A DNA stretch of 64,000 nucleotides from Stenopsyche tienmushanensis (taxonomy: Eukaryota > Arthropoda > Insecta > Trichoptera > Stenopsychidae). A program made the translations under genes and the position numbers. Shown in pieces: positions 25,301 through 38,062 of this stretch. The stretch is taken from contig WACJ01000527.1 of the NCBI GenBank assembly GCA_008973525.1, forward strand, positions 62,001 to 126,000, given 5' to 3'. A model generated the notes under the pieces. It did no database searches and was not told where the DNA came from. It was given only the letters and a program-made list of their open reading frames with translations. The first letter of the stretch is position 1; each line of letters starts with the position of its first letter.

Positions 25301-28170
25301 TTTTCTGGTCAGTTTGTGTCATATTTAATATTGATTCTTTTATGCAATAAATTTTATTTTATGGGTCAAATGTCCAAGGTCAATGTGAAAAATGTTCATA
25401 TTTGGCATTCTATATTCGTTTTTTCGCAACTTTGGCAAGAATATGGTTGAAACATCCAATGTGATTAATCGCACAGAAGTGTTAACATTCAACAGATTTT
25501 TAAAAAAACTGGAAAAACTTGAAAGATGCGCATTATCGAGTGGAATTTCCATATTTTGTTAAATCATATACATGCCATATAAATAGTATATATTATATAA
25601 TAATATATTAAGAAACCTTGCATCCTTTGAAAGTATAAAGCAAAAAATGACCAGTCTTTTTTTAAATAATAAAATACTGAAATAGTTTTTTGGGGTGGAA
25701 AATTAAATAAGACTTTGATCGGTCAAACATTCGAAAAAAATTGTTTTGACTCAAATAAGGAACACCCTAATGTGCAACTTATATAACATATATTATCCAT
25801 GGCTGATTTATTCATTACATTGTAATTGAGTATACTAAGTAAATATTTTGTGATCATTTTAAAACGCAAAAACACATTGGCTGTCTACCAAATTCAATAT
25901 TTAAGTCCGGCTTAACTATATGAAAAAGATTCGTTTGCGTGTTTAAGTGCGATATGTAACAAATCGCTTTATGTACAAGAAAACTAGTCATTCAAAGAAG
26001 AACATCTAAATTTGATCAACAGCAAAAATAAAATATCATGAAAATGTCAGCAAGAATTGTATCTAAGAAGTTGTTACTCTATGTATTAATATTACAGAAT
26101 GATTTGTTATCCTTTTACTATCGATAAATATTGCATAATAAATTTTTACAAGATAAGGACAAGTTTCAATAAAATTATTCAAATATAGATTTACATATTT
26201 GTACTCCAATTTGCACTGTAATTTGGATACGGTTCAGCATAATTCCTTTTGACACAACCTAGGAACATTGCATTAGCATATTAATGAGACAAAGCTTCAA
26301 TTCATGTTTTGGTCAAATACAATGCAACACCATAACACAACGAGGATCAAATTTGATTCATCCCATGGGAAAAAATAGATGGAATATATGAATTTCGGGC
26401 GTATTTTGGACCAGTCTGTACCTATATCGAATCTTGTGCTATTTTTTGCCATGTAATCGTTAAAGCGAGAGGTGACACGTATAATTTAACATAAAATATC
26501 TGATGTGACACGTTGCCGTTATGGTTAACACAAATATGATATTGAAAAAGTTTTCCTGGCGTTTTATCAGTTTTGACGCGTGTCAAACAGATATTTTACT
26601 GCGTGTCTGTAGAAATGCTATTGTGGAGGATTCCACCTCAAAAATTGAAGAGATGGAATATTTCAAGTCTTGTTGTAATTACGCAGGTTTGAAAACTCTC
26701 TTCGGGACTTGTATTTTTGGCGTATTGTATAATATTTGTGTACGGGCCTGAAACTTTCGTATCGGACCGGTAGGGATTACAAAGGAAGGATGGATCCGGT
26801 CGGAGGCCTCTGGGAAAAAATATATCTTCCTCAAAATATTCTGAATATACTCGTCGCGTTTGTGGGGCAATTTTGAATATTTAATGATATAAAAAAAACT
26901 CTTAATTGAACGAAAAGCATGAAGGGATAATAGAATCAATTAATCTCGCTACCTGGAGCTGATATAATGTAAGGAGCGCTTGATAAATTATTTGCGCAGG
27001 CTTTAAAAATTGAAATATGAAGATTATTTTTATAATTTATATCCTTCCTGGAGAGATTATTCATATTTGAACAAACGGGATAAACATACAGCCCAATTTT
27101 TAGAGCCAAAACTGTGATAAATCAACTAGTGAAAGGATTAAGCGGAGCTATCTTTTAAGCCAAAATCCCGGATGCTTAAATAAAAATTATACGAAATTTT
27201 TATGACACTATTACATTTTACATTTTTCGCATAGTTTTAAATGGTGGAAAAAATTCTTATATTTAATAAATTTATACAGAATACACCAGATCAAATGTTA
27301 CCGATTTAAATTTGATTAGAAAATATTAAATGGGCATACCAATATTTGTGGTTGGATTTGGGACCCTTATTATAAAATTTTGAGTTCAAATTCAGATTAT
27401 CAATGAAAATTTCACCATAACAGCAAATTTATCCAGGTTTGATGTGATTTTCTGGATCTGGAAAACAAATACTGAAATAATTAATAATTTCATATAGAAA
27501 TGGGACACAGACAATATGCAATAATTGGGATACGTTTAGTTTGACGGATATTTTCAAATAAAAATAGATTTAAGTAATAATAAAATATCCGAAAAAAAAA
27601 CCACTTTGCTGCCTATATTTTGACCCAAGTAGGTCTTTGCTTATTTATTGCTCAACGCTGCTCCAAATTATTACTAGATTTATTTAGAAAGGGGTAGGAA
27701 TTAATTTATTTCTGTTTTCTCCCCATGACATCTCTATTTATTAGTCCATTATGATATAATGTTTTTATTATAGAATACGATAAAATAACCGTGTTTTTGG
27801 TATTCTTTCTGAAGGATTTTTAAATCTTTCCTAGAATTGGTCTTATATTGTTTTCTCTTTAATCGCGATTTTCATTCATTCGCCAAAAATATGTTCGCAT
27901 TGAACCCATCCCTCAGAAGCCCACATGATATTAAATTAAGCAGAAATAAGTGATACAAAAAGGATATTTTTGACATATGTCAAAGAGAGTAATTCCTTGA
28001 ATTTATTATATCGAAGTAAATTGGATATCGCGTAATAACCGGATTCGTTTTTTCTACTCCCGCATAAGGTTAGAGAAATAAAAATAGAAGACTCGTCGAA
28101 CAGTTTTATCAAACGTCCTGGAGGCATATCATTCGAGCCTGTATTATATTTCGTCTCGGGCTTCTTAACA
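22361..28170. other. Long AT-rich interval without recognised genes
   Basis: Short open frames at 22806-23003, 24242-24502 and 26521-26751 (plus strand, 65-86 codons) look reasonably mixed in composition, and the one at 24242 has an acceptable start context. None has a recognisable domain or splice signals. Around 23700-23790, read on the minus strand, the motif AACGCGTTTTTCTCAAAAC recurs in related form at 38430 and 50935 and probably marks an old transposon remnant. Confidence 0.4.
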
Positions 28171-28358
28171 ACCCTAAAAAATAATCTCCATAGGCCAAGT
28201 CTCCGCCGAGATGTTCAGCTACTTGAATACGTCACGAGGGGTCGTAGAAATCCCCACATATATCTGTGTCGCGCTCGAGTAGATGACATATTTAGCGACC
28301 CTCGTGCTTTCATATTATGCTTCTTCCCTTTATAATATTTTTTCCTCTTTATTTTCAG
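28171..28358. other. GC-richer DNA leading to a strong acceptor
   Basis: This stretch is less AT-rich than its surroundings and ends in a pyrimidine-rich run (28321-28355, including TTTTTTCCTCTTTATTTTC) directly before CAG at 28356-28358. It looks like the intronic flank of a conserved splice site on the plus strand. Confidence 0.35.
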
Positions 28359-28402
28359 GTAAGTGAAAAGTCGGGACGGCCGTCTAGTTGCTGGGAATCA
28401 AG
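28359..28402 (+). other. Recursive splice site (ratchet point) or 44-nt micro-exon
   Basis: The junction TTTTCAG|GTAAGT at 28358/28359 matches the consensus of Drosophila ratchet points, where an acceptor is immediately followed by a donor and a long intron is removed in steps. A second perfect donor, AAG|GTAAGT, lies 44 nt downstream at 28402/28403. The intervening 44 nt have about 52% GC, well above background, and are open in one phase only (VSEKSGRPSSCWESR). In another phase the sequence begins GTAAGTGA and gives an immediate stop. It could be a ratchet point with an associated RS-exon, or a conserved micro-exon starting with GTAAGT. No adjacent exon can be confirmed, and the signal alone cannot tell these apart. 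Confidence 0.45.
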
Positions 28403-29334
28403 GTAAGTGCGTTATTATTAAGGGACGGGTATTTGTTTGAATCGATTTTTCGGATGGTTGGCGCCTCACGATGTTAATGCCCCGGCATCAATTTTGTTGG
28501 GCTCCTAGTGAATCTTTGATTTTTCTGGATGGTTTTCAATTTTTTATTCTATTTTTCAGCGTAAATTCGAATAGTTTTCAACAAAGCGATTTGTTGCTGT
28601 CAAACTGTGCGCTTTTACAAGCGAAGATTTACGATATATGTCTTTTCGAGAGCGATAATCGAGCAACTTTTATCTTTTAATATTGAATAAATACTAATCG
28701 TACGATCTCAATCAATTCACTATTTTTATGTTCATACTAATGGAAAATAATACAGTTTTGAGATTAAATTCATATAACAATTCTACTAATAATAAATTAA
28801 ATTAATCACCCCAGAATAGCACATCAATATTGTATTAAACCTATAAATGATCCATTGAATATATCAACAGCGAATATAGAAACACAATACTTCCGTATAT
28901 AATGAGAATTCTGATGAGCATCGTCCATATTCAGTGCGAAAATAGTTCAAGTTGATAATCGAGAATTCCCTAAAAATAAATACGTGCTGGTTTTGACGTA
29001 CGGGTTGATGTCAAGTGCGAATTGGGATTAAGTATTTCACATGTGAAATGTATATAAAACATTATCTGGAGTATTCGCACAATGTGCGTACTTATCAGCT
29101 TGACGCTTGACAACTTTTTCGCACGTCATCTAAGCTCAAAATGATGATGCACTGACTAATTTGTATCCATTTTTGATGAATCTATAAAACATTCCAACGA
29201 CATTTTATGATAAATAAACATCTAAATACTATTTACATTTGGATGACTGAATATTTGATTTAGAAAATGCATTTATCAAAACGAGATGCATTTTGATTCG
29301 ATGATTATCGATATGAAAGTATCATCTATTTGAT
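28403..29334. other. AT-rich DNA, nothing recognised
   Basis: A 69-codon frame at 28471-28680 has no known motif and no splice support. The rest is AT-rich. Confidence 0.45.
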
Positions 29335-29965
29335 TTATTTTAGAAAGATTTCTAGATTATACCCTTTCCAACGATATGCTACATGTCATACAAACCATTC
29401 AATAAGTCTTTAAACTTTAAGAGGTATCAACTTGCCAGGGTCAGGATTAAGAAAATACGTTTTTTTATTAAATGTATTTATAAAATGTGTTCTAATTGGC
29501 CACCTCTACTTGGTATATACGCTTGAAACCCTTTCATTATTTCAATAGTTTCTGGCAGCCCTATTCCGTGGCTCGCACGGTCTTCAGACCTGACACCACT
29601 GGATTTCTTTGTCTAGAGACGTGTCTTATTCCGTGGCTCACACGATCTTCAGACCTGACACCACTGAAAAGTAATCCTAATTATAAGAATAATCGCCGCC
29701 TTGACAAAAATGAAAGAGGAAATGCTACTTCAGACAACTACGTTAAACTAGTTAAAATAAGAAAATGGTGTCAGCATTCGAAGCCTAGAGTGCCCATTTT
29801 TTTGAAAAAAAAAACATAAATATAAAAAGTATTTTCTTAACCGTGACCCTGCCAAGCTGCTACCCCTTTTTTTTAAAGTTTAACGACTTATTGAATGATT
29901 TGTATGACCTGTAGCATATCATGAGAAACGGCATAATCTAGAAAACTTTTTAAAACTAAATTATG
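29335..29965 (+). mobile_element. Mariner-like derivative with long inverted repeats
   Basis: Long inverted repeats of about 125 bp, at 29335-29460 and 29828-29965, share CTAGATTAT, GATATGCTACA, CATTCAATAAGTC, TAAACTTTAA, AGGGTCA and TTAAGAAAATAC. Between them lies a short transposase relic (29552-29670). The same left/right sequence and relic recur at 56158-57600. Outer termini are not clearly defined here. The structure suggests a non-autonomous derivative that kept its ends and a short central segment. Confidence 0.7.
29552..29670 (+). pseudogene. Transposase fragment with tandem duplication
   Basis: The frame reads GSPIPWLARSSDLTPLDFFV before a stop. This matches the third catalytic motif of mariner-like transposases of the type (P)SPDLTPLDFFLWG, where the aspartate of PDLTP is catalytic. 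The 41-nt segment at 29561-29601 is repeated at 29626-29666 with three mismatches, so the motif is present twice in tandem. The second copy is followed by unrelated sequence. Only this short part of the transposase remains. Confidence 0.7.
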
Positions 29966-30204
29966 ATCATAATAGTTGCCAATTTTTTGTTTAACAAATT
30001 TAGAAATTCGTTCGGAAACTTTATGTGACGATTTAAAAGCGAAATTTTGGATATTTTTTAACCCTTTGCGGACGTATTCAATTTGGACATAGGTGTCGGT
30101 CGGAATTAATTTTCATCGAAAGAGCACTGATACATAACATGCAAGACTATGAAGGATAAACAAGATTTATTATTTATTTATTGACATTTGATGTATGCTT
30201 AGAT
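29966..30204. other. AT-rich DNA between two elements
   Basis: Nothing is recognised here. Confidence 0.4.
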
Positions 30205-30472
30205 CAGCGGTTCTTAAACTGGGGTCCGGGGATCATTGGGGGTCCGCGAAACCATTACCGGGAGTCCGAAAAAATATAAAAAAAACATTTATCTATACTT
30301 GAACAAGATGTTTTCATGAAATTATTTACAGAAAACATTGTAAAAAGATCTATTTTGAAAAATTAAGTCAGAAGGTTTGGGATAGGGTCCGCCAAAAAAA
30401 AAAAAATTTGAGGGGATCCGAGAAAGAAATTTTGCTCAAGAAGGGGTCCACAGACTACATAAGTTTAAGAAT
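30205..30472. mobile_element. Small hAT (Charlie-type) MITE
   Basis: The left end CAGCGGTTCTTAAACTGGGG is followed by GTCCGGGGATC. The right end, reverse complemented, is AATTCTTAAACTTATGTAG followed by GTGGACCCC. CAG-GGTTCT-AAAC-GGGGTCC ends are typical of non-autonomous hAT elements. It is about 270 bp with no coding sequence. A target duplication is only weakly supported (GCTTAGAT against ATTTAGAC, 5 of 8 identical). Confidence 0.75.
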
Positions 30473-33007
30473 TTAGACAATAATGTGTTTCAATAACATG
30501 TGAAATCCAGGTTTTCGACTACACTTCTTTTGGAACTTTCTTTTTACCATTTTGGAGTATTATTTTGGAATATCTTAACAAAGCAAAATGCCTAATTACA
30601 GTTAAACGTAATTTGTAAAACTTTATTTGAAATTCTGCGAAGTATCTCCGAAGCTTGTCGATTTTTTCACTCTCAAAAGGCGAAGAAAAATGTTGATTTC
30701 TTTAAAACCCCCAAAAAAAAAAATCTGTCCTGTGGAGTAAGGATACACTTATTGGATAGGATTAAGTATGTTAAGGTAAGATCATAGATTTGATTCAAAA
30801 TAATATTATTTTTCAGAAGAAAGGATACACAAATCGCAAGTTTTAAAATAATTTTGGTAATTATGAAATGCAATAAAATTTCAACGAATTCTTGAAGATT
30901 ATTGCATATCTTGTTCTGGATTGTATTAATATTTAAGTCATCCGATATGCAAATCCATCAATTTTTTTATGCACAATTTAAATTCATTGCTCAATGATAT
31001 ATTTTATCCAAACTCAAAAGACTCAAAATGTCTCATCATCACTAGCATTCCATTTTATTTAATATCAGGGTCCATAATTAAAGATCTTTTAAATGTCAAA
31101 AAACGATTTTCAAAACTGATAATGTAATTTTGAGCAACACACGTGAACATAAATAGAAGACATCGCACAAATTTATCATCACAATTAAATAAAGCCTTCA
31201 TAGAATAATAATCCCATTCCATTCAATTTTATTAATCATACTTAAAAGCATACCTAATACTAAAATATTCAAACTCCTCTCTTAAATAACTCACTTTATC
31301 CAGCAATTATATCATTATCAATTCTTCTTAGTGTGATATTCTATGTTATTATCAATAATTAGCGCTTCTATCTATTTCCACTAAGTGGTATTATTAATCT
31401 ATTTTTAATATATTTAAGAGTTGAAATCGTACGTTGATGTATTGATTGAGTTACATGTTGATAATGTCAATGTATTTTTACAGGCAATATACAATATTTG
31501 CCATATCAGATCCAAAGGTATTTAAACTGCATTAACTCTCAACGTGGAAGCTGAGATTATTGAAGATTAAAAATATTGATTGTTGTATTTAATCTGCAAG
31601 TACAATATTGAAGCATTGAGTAGAGCCAATTAAAAATGAATTGTTTGAGGGTATGAAATTTTAAAGCAGAGTGATTGATATCGTGGAACCTGTCGCGCTG
31701 TATGAAAGTAGAATAAAACATAAATTTCCCCATGGATTACACTTTTGTTCTTTTCTCATTTATTATACAGGATATTTTTCTGATTTCATTTATCTATCTG
31801 GATGCTTGTCGCTTCCTTGGTTGCTTCACATCTCTTGGGTATCCTTCCATGATATGTCAACCATCTGAACAAAATTAAAAGATGATTTATGTCATTTGAT
31901 TAAATTCAAATTTATATTACAAAAATGGCATAAATTACAAATAAGAAAAAATATTTTAATTTACACCATATACACTGTTAATATTATTTTTCAAGCGTTC
32001 CCACGAGACACACATATATTACACGATAAAATATGTTGATTAACTTTATTGCTGATTGTCTCATTTGATTGGTTCGTTTTAACAATCGAATATTTTTATT
32101 TAGGGAAAATTCCCACAAGGAAAAGAGGCTTTGTCAAATGTAAAGGAAAACGGAAGAAGGCATTTTCCCGGGCTTACAGGATATTGCATTGTAATTATTT
32201 TATATTGCTTCTATATCCACTGGGTGGGTAGAACATCACGTATTTTGTACATCGGCGAGAGTTGGTGGTCTTTTTATTACGTTAAACAAACATCGGCAGG
32301 GTTGTCGCGGAAAAGCGTTTCAGGCTTTTTTGTGAGCATGTAGTCAATCAACTCTGTTTACAATTTTCCTGATTGCTTGGATGCGGCCTTCGCTCGTAAG
32401 CTAATTTGTTTTATTAATTGATCATATCACTACCGGGCGTTTAAAAGGCGTATCGCGGATTCTGAGCGGACTTGACGAGATTCGCCACAACACTTTGTTG
32501 TGTGCTTTTTTTGATTCGCATAGAAAGAGAAGATTAATTGAGTGCTTTTAACACGTTTTTAAATTTGTCGCGTGAGAAACGTTGCGGAGGAAAAGTGAGT
32601 TTTCCTTCAGGGGCTCGCACGTATTGAATTTCCTGAGTCCCTTTTCGTCCGTTTTCCTGTTACGAAGCGTCCTGTGTAACTTTTTTCGGATCGAAAAACT
32701 GTTTGCTTTTTTCGAACTTCTTAAGTAAAATCCTAAACAATAATATTTGCCAAAGGCGCGTTGAATGCAAAACTTTTCACGCTCCTTTCACCCTAAATAT
32801 AATATTAAACGAATTTTATTCAACTCCCTCGCCAGAACCTAACAATTGACAACGAAAAAGATAACTTCGACTTTATTTCACGGTAACTCAGATTTATAAA
32901 AGAAATAAAAGTTACATGACATTGTTTACCTAACAAGGTATTTTTCTTTGTAAATAAAATGAAGTAATCGACTATAATAAGATTAATAATTTTTTTTGAA
33001 TAATATA
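30473..33007. other. AT-rich interval without recognised genes
   Basis: No gene is supported. The part from about 32350 to 32760 is somewhat GC-richer. Open frames at 32049-32343 overlap each other in different phases and have no recognisable motif. Confidence 0.45.
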
Positions 33008-33756
33008 CACTTGGGTCTGTTTTTATGCGGATCTTTTATATGCGAATTTGAAGTTATGCGGTTTTAAAAAATAATGGAACATATTCCTCATTTTTTTATA
33101 GAGGCTAAAAAGCTTCTTTCTATACAAAGTTTTTTTTATGCGAATTCGCACAAAAAAAATCAAAAATTTACAATAGTGCAGGTTACAACCGTTATAATGT
33201 GAATGTGTATAGAGCGATGGGCGATCGGAACTGTTTTTAAATCTGGCAACTCTACTCAAAAGCTTAACACATTAACAGCCGTACACGAGAATTCGCGTGT
33301 TTACGAAGCCATGCACCAAGCGGTACACGAGAATTTTCCTATTGTTAAAATGTTAAATGAAGACCGTCGTGTCTTTCAGTCATTTAAGCTTTTATTATTT
33401 GTATTATAAGAGGATTTTTAAGAACATAAGAATAATAAGGTGTTTTAAGAGTGTAATTTTTGTTTAGCAAATAGTCTGCTGATAACGCGTTAAGAATTGC
33501 ATTTGTATGATTATCGAGTAAAAGAGACTTTAGTAATGCATTTCTTAGATAAATTTGTGTTTTTATTTATATTAATTATATAAAAAAAATTTATGCGATT
33601 TTGGTACATTCTATCACATTGATTTGAAGTTATGCGGTTTTTAAAAATAATGGAACCAATCCCTCTATTTTCTATGTAAGTCAAGTGTTTTTATGCGATT
33701 TTTTTATATGCGACTCCTCGTGGAACGCATCTATCGCATAAAAACAGATTTAAGTG
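33008..33756. mobile_element. TA-flanked TIR element, 'GTGCGATTT' family, copy 2
   Basis: A 749-bp element. The left TIR CACTTGGGTCTGTTTTTATG is paired with the right end, reverse complemented, CACTTAAATCTGTTTTTATG; TA flanks both (33006-33007, 33757-33758). The left and right subterminal regions contain TTATGCGGTTTT, TTATGCGATTT and GGAACGCATCTATCGCA as in the copies at 9373 and 50555. A 68-codon open frame at 33203-33409 repeats the residues AVHEN twice and has no known motif. The TIR family variant reads TATGCG where copy 1 has TGTGCG. Confidence 0.82.
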
Positions 33757-33885
33757 TAGTATCGTTTTATCTATAAATAAAATTAAATGTCCGTCTATTT
33801 ATCATACAAGCATATGAATAGCTAAATTTACTTTGTTTCACTATTATACACAGAATTACCACTTCTTCTTTTTCATTATACGCTT

Positions 33886-34140
33886 TTAGGTGTATCGAAA
33901 AGTCTTAGCCGATTGTTTAACATTGAAACAACTAATTAATTTTTTCATTTTTATTTATAAAATCATGCAAAACATAATTTCCTTCAATACTTCCTACTAT
34001 TTCCCACAGGTCTTCGAGTTTTTCAATTCCCCTCTTGTAAAAATCTTCTGATTGCTGTCTTTGTTATCGTCGAACAGTTCGTGCGGCATCCTAATGCCCA
34101 TTCGATTCGATGTTGTATCATCGGTCATTATGTCATATTT
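33886..34140 (-). pseudogene. Mariner transposase C-terminal relic with one TIR
   Basis: On the minus strand the relic reads FTRGIEKLEDLWEIVGSIEG and continues NYVL before a short tail (one-base frame adjustment needed). This matches the conserved mariner C-terminus of the form FY.RGIEKL..RW.K....GNY. It runs into a terminus read on the plus strand as TTAGGTGTATCGAAAAGTC at 33886, a plausible mariner TIR. The other end and the catalytic domain are absent, so this is a truncated 3' end. Confidence 0.7.
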
Positions 34141-37100
34141 TATCATAATTTTAATCAAAAATATTTATTCAATTATTTATAATTAAACTAAATTAAATAT
34201 TTTGCATCAAGCTTTATCAAGGAACAAGTGCTGATAATTACTTTTATAGTCGTCGTGATATCATGATATATTGATACATTTCCTTGGTGTCATTTTAAAT
34301 GTAATTGCATGTTAACAAAGTGTTTGTTTAGTAAAGATTAAATTTAAATGAAAAACACACATTCTACAAGCAGTTTATCACTTGATTACATGAACAACGT
34401 CGATCTGTGGGACTTACGTGATTGTTCATCATTTCGAATATCACTCCATGTGATGCCATGAAAATAAGCACCACTATAATATATCGTATGATACATGGGG
34501 GACGCATTAGCACCATGAATAAAATTGCCACCCCGGGGGTTGACTATCGCTGATAAATTGTTTACGGCGTACTTCGGGGGTGTTGGCGTAACTTCTACTG
34601 TAGCGTCAAATTGGACATTACTGCACTTTGTGATTTATGCTCCGCCTCTAGTCTTGACTTTATCTTCTATGTAGACTACCGCGTCTTCACCGTGCAAGAT
34701 TAATATGATTTTAACTTGGGTGGAATCCGGGTTTACTGCTCTTTTACCATGGCGTAATTCAAAGGAAGTGACTAACTAGCAAATATGGCGATCGCCTTAA
34801 TGTACGTTCAAATATAGCACCCTTAACAAAGCAAAATTTCGGCCCGGATGAAAGCGTCGAATCATTTATTTATTGCGAGGTATTAAAATTTCGGCAGTGC
34901 TCCTCTCTGATTGTTGATGTTTATTTAAGAACTTAATTATGGCTCGCCCTTAAATCGAATTTCAGGCTAACTAAATTGAGGTTGAATTTAGCCCTGTTTG
35001 TACTGTAGGTTAATCTGGGTCATGTAAATATTCACATGGACGTACATAAGCAAGATATTGCTCGTATCAAATGTATGAAAACCAATAGCTTATTATTAAT
35101 GCAAAGGGGGATGATATTTGAACATTTTGATCAAAGCTTCATCGAGCTCGAAATAGATACTGCACATCGTTTCAATCTTTAAAAGCAGTGCTTTTTCAAC
35201 CCCGACTCAAAGCCAATTTAAAAATAAAGCAGCGTTTTCAAATTCAGTCCAACGTTTCGTAAATAGCGAAGTGAAAATCGCGATCACAAGCTTTTTATGC
35301 TCCGATTTGAGTCTGCTCGATTAACCGTGTAAAATTTTCTCATTTAGAGTTCGGAGTACGTGTCACGAGGAAGCAGTGAGCGTGTCAATTTTCATCAACG
35401 TCCAAGGGAAATTGTTAATTTTCCGGATACGGAAACTGAATAAAGCCTGCAGATTCCTGATTCTCTCGAAAGTGACGGCAACCCCCGTCTGGAACTGTCA
35501 CCGCAACACTCGGCGATATCTGGCTAATTTAATTAAATTTTTAACTTTGGCATCAACATTTGTGGGGAGCCTTATGATAACATCGATCGATGTCATTTAC
35601 ACTGGGGAAAAAATGTATCACAAAAAAAAAAATAATAACGAAAAGGAATGGAATTTGTAGTCAAAGCAGAGAATGTCTGGACTTTTTCAGAGTAGATTCA
35701 TTTAAGCATAATATAGCCCAGTCGAGGGTTGGCATAGTGGATTAGTCCTAAAAAAATAATGATATATTTGTTGAATAAAGTTACAAAGAAACACTATTAT
35801 ATGATCAAGCAGCATTAATCTCTTCAGCACACAACGCATCTATTGATGCGTGTGTATAATATCTTTACACAATAATATTAATATTATATATATAATCCTC
35901 TATTCAAGCGCTTGCTTTTCATAACGCGTTCAAATATTACTATACTGCGAAACAACAGTCAAAATTTTAGCTTAAATTCTAGATTTGTACATAGCATTGG
36001 ATAGATATGGTGATCAAAGAAACGTATTTATTTGTTTCCGTATCGTTGTCAATGACCTAAAATTATCATTTAAATGCATTTAAGGACATATGTATTCGAA
36101 AAAATTCATATAAAGTTGAGTAGATTCGATTATAAGTGATTTTTGTATAAAGTGACTATAATTTAGCAACCAATTATATCTAAAATTCGTGTTTAAATAA
36201 TTATACCTTAACTTAATAATAGTTAATGAGAAATAATCACATAATATTCCTTATACCTGGGACAATCTTTTGATGTTAACGCACAAATTATATGACCAAT
36301 AAAGTCGATAATTATGCGATAGGTTAATTAGTTTCGGTTCAACGTATTACGTGATAAGGCCATATTCAATTTGCTAAGTAGGAATAACTATTATTCAATC
36401 AATATAATATTTCAGCAAGTCTATTACAATAAAGCCTTTAAAATATTCCTACTAGAATCTCTGCCTAGAATCGCAAAGCTTTTGTATTCTCCGCAGTATT
36501 TTCAAACAGTAAAAACATAAATGTAATGTATCTCAAAACTTTCAAAGCTCTTATTGAAATATTCAATTTAGAGTTGAAAATTTCTGACATATTTCATAGA
36601 ATTATTTAGATTGAAGTAATTTTAGTAGCATATTACGAAATAATTGATTTTGTCAATTAAGATTAGAATTTAGATATAAACTAAAATATTGATGAAGGAT
36701 TTATATTAGTTAATATTTGAAAAAATGTGTTAATTTAAGACATCAACTATTTTTCTCATGAATTATCTTAAGCAACAATTATATTAATTAAAGTGATTCA
36801 AAATGTATATAAAATATATGGTTATTTTGCAATAATTCCTATAAAGCTCATTTTTATTTCAGCCAGTGTTTATACAATATAAATCAGGAAAATTTGTCTA
36901 CCAAGCTTTTTAAGTATACGTCATCTATTTTTGATACAAGGTGGCTAGGGCTATGGTAGAAGTGATTAAAGATGTAGAGCGGGAAATTATATTATTTATT
37001 CTATTCTCAAAAATTGTTATAAATGTCTCTTAATTAGAAATCAAAGAAAATAGCAAATAATATTCATTGAATTATACTAAAATGAAATACCAAGTGCTAA

Positions 37101-38062
37101 TATCAGAATATAAAATTCCTCAACACAAATAGCCTCCATATGAAATGTTTAATAGATTCCATAAAACACTGTGTTATACAAAACACACAATCTGTTCAAA
37201 AAACTATTTTTTTCTTGAAAAGCATACTTGTTTTTTAGCTTTATACATCTTTTACGTCCATTGCTTGCATTGATTTCTGAGAGATCTTTTTAATTTCCGT
37301 TATATAAGCAAAATTATGCTTCTTTTTAGTAGAAGTGTCTTAAATTTTAATTATATACATATCCAATGTTTCATCCAAGTTTAAGGCGTTCTTTATAATT
37401 TTTATGGTTGATATTTAATAAATGCTGAAAGTGAATAATTTGATAAAATTAATGACAACCTCATGAAAGATTACCTGCTACAAAACAAGTAATTATTGTA
37501 TATGGTCTTTAAATAAGGATGCTTGATTTTTAAATGTAAATAAAACACATTGCGTATGTAACAAAATGTCCACTTTAAGCATCCCCATTGAAAGACCCTG
37601 TAGTTAGTATAACATTTACATGATCGGTATATATTTTTACCCTCATTAATAAATGTCGAATCGAGTCGAGTGATTGACAGATTTATTGCCTTTGATCCTT
37701 TTTTTTTGTAAACTTTCCTATATAGTCAATAATACTAGTTAAGATCTTTCTAACATGCTACTTAAGACAGTACTTACGTTTAGACTCATTGTTGCAATTG
37801 TTTATTAAATTATGAAGTTATTATGAAACAGAGTTATATTGCGAAGCGAATAGTAAACCATCTTCGTGTATTTTAGCGGGGACAAATTCAAAGACTCAAA
37901 GGTTCTCGATAAGCGCAGTTTCCTATTATTTTTTCACTATTACGCGGCATCATGGTAGAGAAAGATCTAGTTTTGGTCTATCAACTATGATTTCGACACG
38001 CCGCATAAAAGCAGCAATACTGCTAGCAGTGGTTGCTTTCAAAACTGACGTTTTGGTAGTTA
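34141..38062. other. AT-rich interval without recognised genes
   Basis: The blocks at about 34480-34930 and 35270-35580 are less AT-rich than their surroundings and could be regulatory. A 94-codon open frame at 35376-35660 in the second block has no known motif. The remainder, especially 35700-37700, is strongly AT-rich. Confidence 0.45.

Noticed and set aside
35730..35755. A-box-like GGCATAGTGGATTAGTCC
   Set aside because: No B box within tRNA or SINE distance; isolated similarity.
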